Shown piece after piece: positions 1-7,362 of a stretch of 14,623 nucleotides of DNA. Position 1 is the stretch's first letter; the number at the start of each line of letters is the position of its first letter. The notes under the pieces are model-generated. The model was not told the DNA's origin and did not search any database. It saw only the letters and a program-made list of their open reading frames with translations. This DNA is from Alphaproteobacteria bacterium (lineage in GTDB: Bacteria > Pseudomonadota > Alphaproteobacteria > UBA828). The stretch is taken from positions 1 through 14,623 of the forward strand of contig JAUVWK010000028.1 in assembly GCA_030604165.1 (NCBI GenBank), given 5' to 3'. The position numbers were made by a program, and so were the translations under genes.

Positions 1-131
1 CCGACGTCGGCGATGCGGCCCGCCCGCCAGGCCCGCGCTATGCGGCGGCTGAGCGCGGCCTTGGCCGCGGGTTGCGCCGTGCTCAACACGGCGCGCGCCG
101 CGCCGCTCAGGCTTTGCCGACCATCGGCCAT
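1..131 (-). CDS. DUF455 family ferritin-like protein, N-terminal part (cut by window edge)
   Basis: The ATG at 131-129 opens a frame that stays open to the left edge and gives 43 codons. The product begins MADGRQSLSGAARAVLSTAQ and continues through AALSRRIARAWRAGRIADVG. This resembles the N-terminus of alphaproteobacterial DUF455 proteins, where a helix rich in Ala and Leu ends in an AAWRAG-like segment before a Pro/Arg-rich stretch. DUF455 proteins belong to the ferritin-like di-iron fold; their reaction is not established. The metal ligands would lie further left, outside the window. The start is 42 bp past the glnE stop, on the same strand and in the same frame, so the two are probably co-transcribed. 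No clear Shine-Dalgarno precedes the ATG, so the start could be slightly wrong. The family call is from memory of the N-terminal pattern only. Confidence 0.7.
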   Translation of the reverse strand, partial: MADGRQSLSGAARAVLSTAQPAAKAALSRRIARAWRAGRIADV

Positions 132-173
132 CGGCCTAATCCCAAGGAGCGGCGATAATGACCCATGATCCGC

Positions 174-3140
174 TCACGCGGCGGCCTCGACGAGACGGAC
201 GTAAGAGCCTCGTATCCGCTGCTGGACCTCCCGCAAGCGCGCCTTCAAGGCGGCGAAGTCCTCGACCCCGGCGGCGCGGGATAGCGCCGCCCCGAGACCG
301 GCGGGAAACCGCGCCTCGTTACGGCTCGTGCCCACAGTGAGACGCAGCAGGGCCTGCAGCCGGACCAGAAAACGCGACATCTCGGTGAGCTCGGCCGCTT
401 CGCTTGGCGCGATGACCCCGGCGCGGCCAAGCCGCTCGAAGGCCTCGGTGGTCGCGGGCGCGAGCACTTCCGGGTGCGCCGCGCAGTGGCGCAACTGTAA
501 GTACTGAGCGACAAAATCGAGATCGAGCAGGCCGCCGCGGACATGCTTGAGCCGCCAAGGATTGTCGGTATGGCGTTCACGGTCGATGCGCTCGCGCATG
601 TCGGCCACGTCGCGCGCCAGGGTGGCCGGGTCACGCTGCCGGGTGATGGCGTCCCGCATGACGCCACGGACACGCTCGGCAAGCGCGGGCGAACCGGCAA
701 TGATACGCGCCCGGGTCAGCGCCATATGCTCCCAGGTCCATGCGGAGCGTCGCTGATAGGCCTCGAAACCGTCGATCTCGGAGGCGACCGGCCCAGCCTG
801 GCCCGACGGCCGCAGCCGGGTGTCGATCTCGTAGAGCCGGCCCTCGGGCGTCATGGCAGAGACCGCGCTGGTAAGACGTTGGCTGAGGCGGGCATAATAT
901 TGGCTCGCCGCCAAGGGCCGATCGCCGTCAGACGGCGTATCGAGCCCCTGTGACGCCTGATAAATGAAAATCAGATCAAGGTCCGATTCGAAAGTCATTT
1001 CCCGGCCGCCGAGCTTGCCCAATCCGACGATCACATACGCCCCGCCCGGAAGACGGCCATGCTGGCGGGCAAATTCCCGCTCCACCAACGGCAACAGAGC
1101 TTGCAGCACGGTATCGGCCACCCGGGACAGCGCGGCCCCGGCCTGATCGCCCGCGATCAGATTGCGCAAGAGCTGCATGCCAACCTGAAATTCGCGGTCG
1201 TGGGTCCAGCGCCGCACGACGTCGAGCACGTCCTGGAAATCCGCCGCCTGGTCGAGCGCCTGCCCAAGATCGGCGGTCAGCGCCTCCGGGCCGGGCAGGG
1301 GCTGGTAGAAATCGCCGGTCAGGATGCCCTCGAAAAGATTTGGATAGCGGCTCAGATGTTCGGCCAACCGCGGCGCACTGCCCATTATCTCCGCCAATTG
1401 GTCGAGCAAGCCCGGGTTTGAATAAAATAAGGAAAACAGTTGAACTCCAGAGGGAAGATTGGTTAGGAACTCATTGAATTTCATGAAGGCTGCGTCGGGG
1501 TTGACCGATCGGCCGAGAGCCGACAAGAGGGCCGGCATGAGCTCGGTGAGAAGCTCACGCGCGCGCGTGCTCCGGGTGGCGCGGATGCGGCCATGGTGCC
1601 AACCGCGGACGCAGGAGGAGACCGCCGCGCCGTCCGAAAAACCGAGCTCTTCCAGGGTCCGCAACGTATCGGGATCGTCGTCGGTCCCGGTAAACACCAG
1701 ATTCCCTTCGGCGCCGCCCAATTCGGGCGCGTCTTCGAACAGTTCGGCGTAGTGGCGTTCGACCTGCGTCAATTGCTCGGTCAAATGGCGCGAAAACGTC
1801 TCGGCGTCGGCAAACCCCATGAAGCGCGCGATGGCCGCGAGCCCGGCCGGGTCTTCGGGCAAGGTGTGGGTCTGCTCGTCGGCGATCATTTGCAAGCGGT
1901 GCTCGAGCTTGCGCAAGAACTCATAGGCGACGATCAGGTGGCGCACCGCGCCCGGATCGGTCCGTCCGGCCCGGGCCAGCGCTTCCAGCGCGGCACAGGT
2001 GGCACGCAGGCGCAACTCGGGAATTCGGCCGCCCCATATCAGCTGCTGGGTTTGGGCAAAGAACTCGATTTCGCGAATGCCGCCGCGCCCGACCTTAATG
2101 TTGTGCCCGGCCACCGCAATTTCATGGTGGCCCTTATGCGCGTTGATCTGCCGCTTGATCGAGTGAATATCCTGGATCGCCGCGAAATCGAGGTGTTTGC
2201 GCCAAATGAACGGTATCAGGCGCTTCAAAAAGACCGCCCCCGTCTCGAGATCGCCGGCCACCGGACGGGCCTTGATCATCGCGGCGCGTTCCCAATTCTG
2301 CCCCAAACTCTCGTAGTAATATTCCGCCACCGCGGTGGAAACGGCGAGCGGCGTTGCGCCGGTATCGGGGCGCAGCCTCAAGTCGGTGCGAAAAACGTAG
2401 CCCTCGCGAGTGCGAGCGCCCATGATCGCGACCAGTTCGCGCACCATGCGGTGCAGCACTTGGTGCGTGTCATCCGCGCCGCGCGTTTCGACCCGCTCGG
2501 GATCGAACAGCACGATGAGGTCTATATCACTGGAATAATTGAGTTCCCTCGCACCGAACTTGCCCATGCCAAGGACCACGAGACCACACGCTCGCTGCGG
2601 CTCGTCGGGATGCGGCAGCGCCAGCACACCGGCCCGCGCGGCCTCGTGCAGAAGCTGGCTCAGGCCGACACCAAGGGCCGCCTCGGCAAAGCTGCTCAGC
2701 GCCCCGGTGACCTGGCTCAGAGACCATGCGCCGGCTATATCGGCGAGCGCCACAACCAGCGCCACGCGGCGCTTGGCGACGCGCAGAGCGGCCATCGTGG
2801 TCTCGCGGTCGGCTCGCCAGGGCGCCTCGCTCGCCAGTCCCGACAACAATCCGGCGAAGGTCTCGTCCAGCCCGCGCTGGGCGGTCGCGCGCAGCAAACC
2901 GGGCTCGCGCTGCAGGCATTGGCTGAGGAAGGGGCTGTTGCCGAAAATTGCCTCGAGCAGGGCGCGCCCGGCGCTGTCCTCGTTGACTTGAAGCACGAAT
3001 TTGGCCAGCGCGGCGTCGTCGGCTGCCTCGGAATCTCGCTTCGCGCGCTGACGCCAGACCTCAAGCTCAGCCACTGCCCGGTCTGGATCGGCCGGTTTCG
3101 GCAGGCGTTCGAGATCCGAAAGGTAGGGGAAGAGCGACAT
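174..3140 (-). CDS. glnE: Bifunctional glutamine synthetase adenylyltransferase / deadenylase
   Basis: This cytoplasmic enzyme attaches AMP to a tyrosine of glutamine synthetase when nitrogen is plentiful and removes it by phosphorolysis when nitrogen is scarce; in the family, PII proteins and glutamine set the direction. The 988 residues fit the usual length (about 950-1000). Both nucleotidyltransferase heads are visible. The N-terminal adenylyl-removing head has GMGKFGARELNYSSDIDL at residues 191-208, and the C-terminal adenylylating head has GLGKLGGREMTFESDLDL at 706-723. Each keeps the G-G-(K)-x-D-x-D metal-binding pattern, so both activities should be intact. The ATG at 3140 gives the expected N-terminus; an AAGG lies about 10 bases upstream. 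The gene is followed by DUF455 and is divergent from the AsmA-like gene. A TTGACC about 50 bp upstream could be a -35, but I see no convincing -10. A 520-codon open frame on the opposite strand is a by-product of codon bias. Confidence 0.97.
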   Translation of the reverse strand: MSLFPYLSDLERLPKPADPDRAVAELEVWRQRAKRDSEAADDAALAKFVLQVNEDSAGRALLEAIFGNSPFLSQCLQREPGLLRATAQRGLDETFAGLLSGLASEAPWRADRETTMAALRVAKRRVALVVALADIAGAWSLSQVTGALSSFAEAALGVGLSQLLHEAARAGVLALPHPDEPQRACGLVVLGMGKFGARELNYSSDIDLIVLFDPERVETRGADDTHQVLHRMVRELVAIMGARTREGYVFRTDLRLRPDTGATPLAVSTAVAEYYYESLGQNWERAAMIKARPVAGDLETGAVFLKRLIPFIWRKHLDFAAIQDIHSIKRQINAHKGHHEIAVAGHNIKVGRGGIREIEFFAQTQQLIWGGRIPELRLRATCAALEALARAGRTDPGAVRHLIVAYEFLRKLEHRLQMIADEQTHTLPEDPAGLAAIARFMGFADAETFSRHLTEQLTQVERHYAELFEDAPELGGAEGNLVFTGTDDDPDTLRTLEELGFSDGAAVSSCVRGWHHGRIRATRSTRARELLTELMPALLSALGRSVNPDAAFMKFNEFLTNLPSGVQLFSLFYSNPGLLDQLAEIMGSAPRLAEHLSRYPNLFEGILTGDFYQPLPGPEALTADLGQALDQAADFQDVLDVVRRWTHDREFQVGMQLLRNLIAGDQAGAALSRVADTVLQALLPLVEREFARQHGRLPGGAYVIVGLGKLGGREMTFESDLDLIFIYQASQGLDTPSDGDRPLAASQYYARLSQRLTSAVSAMTPEGRLYEIDTRLRPSGQAGPVASEIDGFEAYQRRSAWTWEHMALTRARIIAGSPALAERVRGVMRDAITRQRDPATLARDVADMRERIDRERHTDNPWRLKHVRGGLLDLDFVAQYLQLRHCAAHPEVLAPATTEAFERLGRAGVIAPSEAAELTEMSRFLVRLQALLRLTVGTSRNEARFPAGLGAALSRAAGVEDFAALKARLREVQQRIRGSYVRLVEAAA

Positions 3141-3210
3141 GCCGAAGCCTTGTAATTTTGCGCAAACTGCGCGATGGAGCGTCTTTGGTCAAGACGAGGA
3201 CAAGGCTAGT

Positions 3211-3476
3211 GCCCCCTATCGTGATTCGGTGGTACTTAGGACGGCGCTCGAAGATTTCCGGCGAGGAGCGCGGCGTGCCGTGATGCTGGAGCATCACAAG
3301 CGGCGCGCGACGACGACCGGGGGCCTTCGAACGCCGCCCGGAGGCGGAGGGTCGCGTTTCCCGCTCCCTCGGGGCGTCGGGAATGCTCGCCGATGCGCCA
3401 GCATCGCCGTCGCGCGCCCTCCTACCGAGGAAACGGGAAACGCGATCCTACGTGCCACCGAATCATGATAGGGGGC
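3211..3476. repeat. MITE-like palindromic element with 22-bp terminal inverted repeats
   Basis: The ends, 3211-3232 and 3455-3476, are inverted copies of each other with one mismatch in 22 bp (outer end GCCCCCTATC, inner end TGATTCGGTGG). A second nested inverted pair, 3349-3372 and 3425-3448, is 24 bp long with about four mismatches. A third pair joins GGCGCGCGACGACGA near 3302 to its near-complement near 3404-3418. Short hairpins GTGATGCT/AGCATCAC (about 3281-3298) and CGATGC/GCATCG (about 3391-3406) sit inside. There is no transposase and no convincing coding sequence. I see no clear target-site duplication (left flank CTAGT, right flank TCTCG). The element fills most of the 350-bp space between glnE and the AsmA-like gene. 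The remaining 3141-3210 carries the glnE upstream region, including a TTTGCGCAAA palindrome at 3157-3166. A pair of inverted operators for divergent genes is the alternative reading. Confidence 0.6.
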
Positions 3477-3490
3477 TCTCGTTCGCCTCG

Positions 3491-6400
3491 ATGAATTCGG
3501 CCGCAAGACTGTTTTTCCATACCATGGCCGCCATTTTCGGCAGCCTGGCGATCATTTTCGCCGTCGCGGCGTGGCGACTGTCGAGCGGACCGGTCTCTCT
3601 CGGATTTCTGTCGCCCTATATCGAGGACGCGCTCAAGGCGGAAGACCTATCCTACCGGATCGAATTCGAAGACACGATCTTGACCTGGGCCGGTTGGAAG
3701 CGCTCGCTCGACATTTTGGTGATCAACGCCCGTGCCATCGCCGCCGACGGCACCACCTTGGGCACCATGCCCGAGATCTCCTTGGGGCTGAGCGGGCGGG
3801 CGCTGCTTCGTGGCGTGGTGGCGCCGACCAGTATCGAGTTGATCCGGCCTGAAATCCGGTTGGTCCGCACCAAAGAAGGCGATATCAGCCTCGGCCTAGG
3901 GCCGGAGCCCGTGGACGGGTACGATTTGTTCGAGGATTTGCTCGCGGACCTGACGGCACCGCCCGACCGCGACCGCCCGATGGGCCTTCTGACCCGGTTC
4001 AGTGTTCTCGGCGCCTTCCTGACCGTGGACGACGAGATGGCGGGTACCAGGTGGCGCGCTCCCCACGCCGACATCATCCTCGACCGGGACGAAAACGGCA
4101 TTGCGGGCGACCTGAAGCTCGACATCGACTTGCAAGGCACACCGACACGGGTGGTGGCAACGACCTTCTACGATCTCCGAACGCGGCTCATCCGCACGGA
4201 TCTGACGTTCGGTGAAGTGCTCCCGGCGCGAGCCAGCACGATCTTGCCCAAGCTCGATCTCCTTGAAGCGTTCGCCTTGCCGGTTTCCGGATCGCTGGCC
4301 TTCGATGTCGACCTTGCCGGTGTCGTCGACACGGTCCGGTTCGAAATCTATGGCGGGCCGGGATCGATCTCGTTGCCCGAGATTTGGCCAACCGCGCTGC
4401 ACATCGACGTGGCCCGGGCCAAGGGCGAGGTCAACCGCGACTTCTCTCTGGTTCGTTTCGACGATGTCTTGGTTGATTTCGGCGGGCCGAGCTTGGCGCT
4501 CGATGGCATCGTCGAGCGGGTGGAGGCCGGCTTGGGAACCAACACGTCGGTTACGGTCACCGATATGCCCTTTGACGAGCTCGGTACCTACTGGCCGCCG
4601 AGCTTCTTGGTCAAGGCGCGCCGCTGGATTCTGGCCAATGTGAGTGACGGAGTCATGCGTCGCTTCAGCGCTCGGCTCGACATCGAGCCCGGCGAACTCG
4701 ACGATGGTTTGACGGTGATTCGCCGAGATGCCTTTGTCGCCGACTTCGCTTTCGAAGATATCACGGTGAATTACCTCGATTCGCTGCCCAAAGTTTACGG
4801 GGTAGACGGCACCGGCCGCATGGACGCGGCCACGGTGGAGATGGAGCTGCGGGACGGCACCGTCCACGGGCTGTCCGCGGCTCACGGCACGGCACGAGTT
4901 TGGGACATCGGCAAGAAATTGCCGCGCGCCCTAATCGAGGTCGATGGAACCGGCCCCGCGCGTGCCGCGCTCGAGCTGCTCGATTATCCGCGGCTCGGCT
5001 TTGCCAGCAAGATGGGGCTCGATCCTAGCCAAGTCGGCGGCAGCGTCGCCGCGTCGTTCGCAGTTCAGTTTCCGCTGACCCTGGACCTGAAATTAGCGCA
5101 GATCGAGCCCACCGCGTCGGTCCATCTCGATAACGTGCAGGTCAAGAATTTGTTCGACGTGGTCGATATTACGCAAGGCAACTTTGCGGTTTCGTTAGAC
5201 TCGGCCGGCATGGACATCAAAGGCAAGGCCGCGATCGACGACGTACCCGCGAACATTGTCTGGCGGGAGAACTTTGCGGACGACGCCCCGTTCAAGAGCC
5301 GCTACGAGATCGCGGCGTCGGTCGACGAGGCGGCTCAGGCGGCGTGGTCCATCTCGGCTGCGCCCTATGCAACGGGCCGGTTCGATATGAACCTGGTCTA
5401 TACCGACGTGGATCGCGTCAATCGGCGTGCCGTCGTGCGTCTTGGAGCACGGGACGTGGCGCTTGAAATTCCCGAGCTGTTCTGGTTGAAACCGACCGGG
5501 GAGGAGGCATCGATCAGCATGTCGATCGAGCTGCCTCCCGACGGGGCAATCGAAATCGCTCGCTTCGAGCTGGTTTCGCGCGATCTCCGGGCCGAGGGCA
5601 AGGCGAGCATTTTGCCAAACTTCAGCGGTTTGCGGCAGGCTGAAGTGACGCGACTCTATACCGGTTCCACCGACATTGGTGCCGTGATCCGACCGCGGCC
5701 GGACGGGGGATACGAGATCGAGATCGTAGGCGAGAGCCTCGATCTGCGCCCCTATATCGACAACCTGTTGGAAAAAAGCACCAACGAGCTGCCATCCTTC
5801 ACGTTGGATGCCCGCGTCAAGCGCCTGATTACGAGGGCGGACCAACAGATCACGGATTCGCGCGCGCGCATCGTCTCCCTGGACGGGAGCCTCAAGTCGG
5901 CCTACCTCGAGGGTACGCTGATTACCGGCAAATCGCTGCGGCTTCACCTCGAACCCGACAACGATAAGCGGCGATTGGTGGTGCGCTCCGACGATGCCGG
6001 CGCGGTCGCGCGGGCGTTCGACATTTATGACAACGTACTGGGGGGCGATCTGGTCCTGGAAGCCACGCTCCATGACGACCGTCCCGGTAAACCGGTCGAA
6101 GGCCAACTCTACGTCAAGGATTATCGCCTGATTAATGCGCCGACACTCGCGAACATCCTTAATATCGCCTTGCTCACAGGGATCCTCGATTCGCTGCAAG
6201 GCGAGGGCATCGGATTTTCACACCTCGAGTTGCCCTTTACCTACGTCGACGACGTAATCACCGTAAAGGGAGCTCAGACGTCAGGCGCCTCGATCGGCAT
6301 CAATGCGTCGGGTACGGTCGATCTTGGAACAGGGGATTCCAACATGCGGGGCACGATCGTCCCGGCCTACACGATCAACAGCGTGCTGGGCAATATCCCC

Positions 6401-6625
6401 ATATTGGGCGAGATTCTGGTCGGTGGAAAAGGCGAAGGGTTGTTTGCCGCCACCTTCACCGTTTCGGGACCGATCGAGGAACCCACCGTGATGGTCAACC
6501 CCCTGGCGGCCTTGGCGCCGGGCTTTCTGCGCAACTTGTTTTCGATATTCGATGGCACCGCGGGCACGGTGAACGGCGATTCGGCCGAGCCGGTCCGGCC
6601 CACGCCGCCCGAGGTACGCCGCTGA
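3491..6625 (+). CDS. AsmA-superfamily (YhdP-like, DUF3971) membrane-anchored envelope protein
   Basis: A 1044-aa protein with one N-terminal membrane anchor (about residues 8-28, FFHTMAAIFGSLAIIFAVAA) and a very long periplasmic part. The region after the anchor (RLSSGPVSLGFLSPYIEDAL) is typical of DUF3971 proteins. Residues about 850-1016 form the AsmA-like C-terminal domain, with VKDYRLINAPTLANILNIAL, GTIVPAYTINSVLGNIPILG and the VSGPIEEPTVMVNPL ending. In enterobacteria, YhdP, TamB and YdbH of this superfamily are long beta-groove proteins thought to move phospholipids between inner and outer membranes; the same role here is inference. I chose the ATG at 3491 because the hydrophobic anchor follows directly. 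The frame is open back to an ATG at 3383, but those 36 codons lie inside the inverted-repeat element and read as low-complexity basic sequence. The only Shine-Dalgarno-like run, AGGGGG, belongs to the repeat end and is about 15 bases from the ATG. The gene converges on the DsbA-like gene with a 6-bp gap. Confidence 0.9.
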   Translation: MNSAARLFFHTMAAIFGSLAIIFAVAAWRLSSGPVSLGFLSPYIEDALKAEDLSYRIEFEDTILTWAGWKRSLDILVINARAIAADGTTLGTMPEISLGLSGRALLRGVVAPTSIELIRPEIRLVRTKEGDISLGLGPEPVDGYDLFEDLLADLTAPPDRDRPMGLLTRFSVLGAFLTVDDEMAGTRWRAPHADIILDRDENGIAGDLKLDIDLQGTPTRVVATTFYDLRTRLIRTDLTFGEVLPARASTILPKLDLLEAFALPVSGSLAFDVDLAGVVDTVRFEIYGGPGSISLPEIWPTALHIDVARAKGEVNRDFSLVRFDDVLVDFGGPSLALDGIVERVEAGLGTNTSVTVTDMPFDELGTYWPPSFLVKARRWILANVSDGVMRRFSARLDIEPGELDDGLTVIRRDAFVADFAFEDITVNYLDSLPKVYGVDGTGRMDAATVEMELRDGTVHGLSAAHGTARVWDIGKKLPRALIEVDGTGPARAALELLDYPRLGFASKMGLDPSQVGGSVAASFAVQFPLTLDLKLAQIEPTASVHLDNVQVKNLFDVVDITQGNFAVSLDSAGMDIKGKAAIDDVPANIVWRENFADDAPFKSRYEIAASVDEAAQAAWSISAAPYATGRFDMNLVYTDVDRVNRRAVVRLGARDVALEIPELFWLKPTGEEASISMSIELPPDGAIEIARFELVSRDLRAEGKASILPNFSGLRQAEVTRLYTGSTDIGAVIRPRPDGGYEIEIVGESLDLRPYIDNLLEKSTNELPSFTLDARVKRLITRADQQITDSRARIVSLDGSLKSAYLEGTLITGKSLRLHLEPDNDKRRLVVRSDDAGAVARAFDIYDNVLGGDLVLEATLHDDRPGKPVEGQLYVKDYRLINAPTLANILNIALLTGILDSLQGEGIGFSHLELPFTYVDDVITVKGAQTSGASIGINASGTVDLGTGDSNMRGTIVPAYTINSVLGNIPILGEILVGGKGEGLFAATFTVSGPIEEPTVMVNPLAALAPGFLRNLFSIFDGTAGTVNGDSAEPVRPTPPEVRR

Positions 6626-6631
6626 CGAAAA

Positions 6632-7276
6632 TTAAGTTTGAACGGCTTCCGTCGGCGTTTTCGGCATATCGAAGACCTGGAAGAAGACCTCGGGTTCCTG
6701 CGCACCCGACACAGCGTATTTCTTTTCGAAGATGAAGCAGGGTACGCCGGAGATGCCAAGGCGATGGGCCGCCACGTTTTCCGCGCGAACCTCCTCGACG
6801 CCGTCCGTGCCGGATAGAAAGCGCTCGGCATCCGCGCCCTCCAGACCCGCTTCCACCGCGATCTGCACGAGCACATCGATAGCGCCGATATCGTTGCCCT
6901 GTTCGAAATAACGGCGGAACAACAGCTCGACCACCGCGTCCTGACAGCCGGCGGGTTCGGCCCAGCGAATCAGCCGATGCGAATTGACGGTGTTGGGGGT
7001 TCGCGCGATGCGGTCGAACGCAAACGGAATGCCTTCCTGTCGACCGGCCGCCGCGATGCTGTCGAAAATCTCGGTAACGCGTTGCTCGGAGCCGAATTTC
7101 CGCATCATGTAGGTCTCCCGGTCGACCCCTTCGATCGGCATCTCGGGATTGAGCTGAAAGGCGTGCCACTCGATCGTGACATCGAGTTCAGGACGTTCCT
7201 TCAGGGCACGCTCCAAGCGGCGTTTCCCCACATAACACCAAGGACAAATGGTATCGGAGACAATGTCGATTTGCAT
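6632..7276 (-). CDS. DsbA family oxidoreductase, FrnE-like
   Basis: A 214-aa thioredoxin-fold protein. The CPWC redox motif is at residues 11-14 (SDTICPWCYVGKRRLE), right after the first beta strand, and the cis-proline is P179 in GISGVPCF. The helical insertion between them, with HAFQLNPEMP near 38-47, is typical of the FrnE group of DsbA-like proteins. No signal peptide precedes the first strand, so it probably acts in the cytoplasm as a thiol-disulfide oxidoreductase or isomerase; partners are unknown. FrnE-like proteins have been linked to oxidative stress and, in Streptomyces, to polyketide formation. The frame is open back to 7606, but the fold begins exactly at the ATG at 7276, and the upstream part is non-homologous and overlaps the preceding gene. 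An AGGA lies about 10 bases before the ATG. The gene is 86 bp after the PleD-like gene on the same strand, so read-through is possible, but the gap has its own promoter-like sequence and hairpin. Confidence 0.9.
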   Translation of the reverse strand: MQIDIVSDTICPWCYVGKRRLERALKERPELDVTIEWHAFQLNPEMPIEGVDRETYMMRKFGSEQRVTEIFDSIAAAGRQEGIPFAFDRIARTPNTVNSHRLIRWAEPAGCQDAVVELLFRRYFEQGNDIGAIDVLVQIAVEAGLEGADAERFLSGTDGVEEVRAENVAAHRLGISGVPCFIFEKKYAVSGAQEPEVFFQVFDMPKTPTEAVQT

Positions 7277-7317
7277 GCCCGGGATCCTAACAGGTCCCAA
7301 ACCCGGGCACGACCCAA
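7276..7317 (-). promoter_or_regulatory. Promoter-like sequence and start-codon hairpin before the DsbA-like gene
   Basis: On the minus strand, TTGGGT (7317-7312), an 18-bp spacer and CTGTTAGG (7293-7286) resemble the two promoter-like modules at 12950-12982 and 13857-13888. Overlapping this, TGCCCGGG (7309-7302) and CCCGGGCA (7283-7276) are perfect 8-bp complements around an 18-nt loop. The loop holds the AGGA Shine-Dalgarno, and the stem's last base is the A of the ATG. It could be a terminator-like stem after the PleD-like gene, a stem limiting ribosome access, or chance in G+C-rich DNA. If the promoter reading is right, the message would be nearly leaderless and the hairpin would not form in it. 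Confidence 0.3.
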
Positions 7318-7362
7318 GAGGATCGGTCGAGCCGGCGCGATTCAGCGCCAGCGGAAAATTTG

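Noticed and set aside
1593..3155. 520-codon open frame on the plus strand, antisense to glnE
   Set aside because: It lies wholly opposite glnE, its product is rich in Gly, Arg, Gln and His without any domain pattern, and such long shadow frames are usual opposite G+C-rich genes.
3383..3490. Upstream ATG extending the AsmA-like protein by 36 residues
   Set aside because: The extension lies in the inverted-repeat element, is basic and low-complexity, and would put a charged tail before the membrane anchor. ATG 3491 fits the family better.
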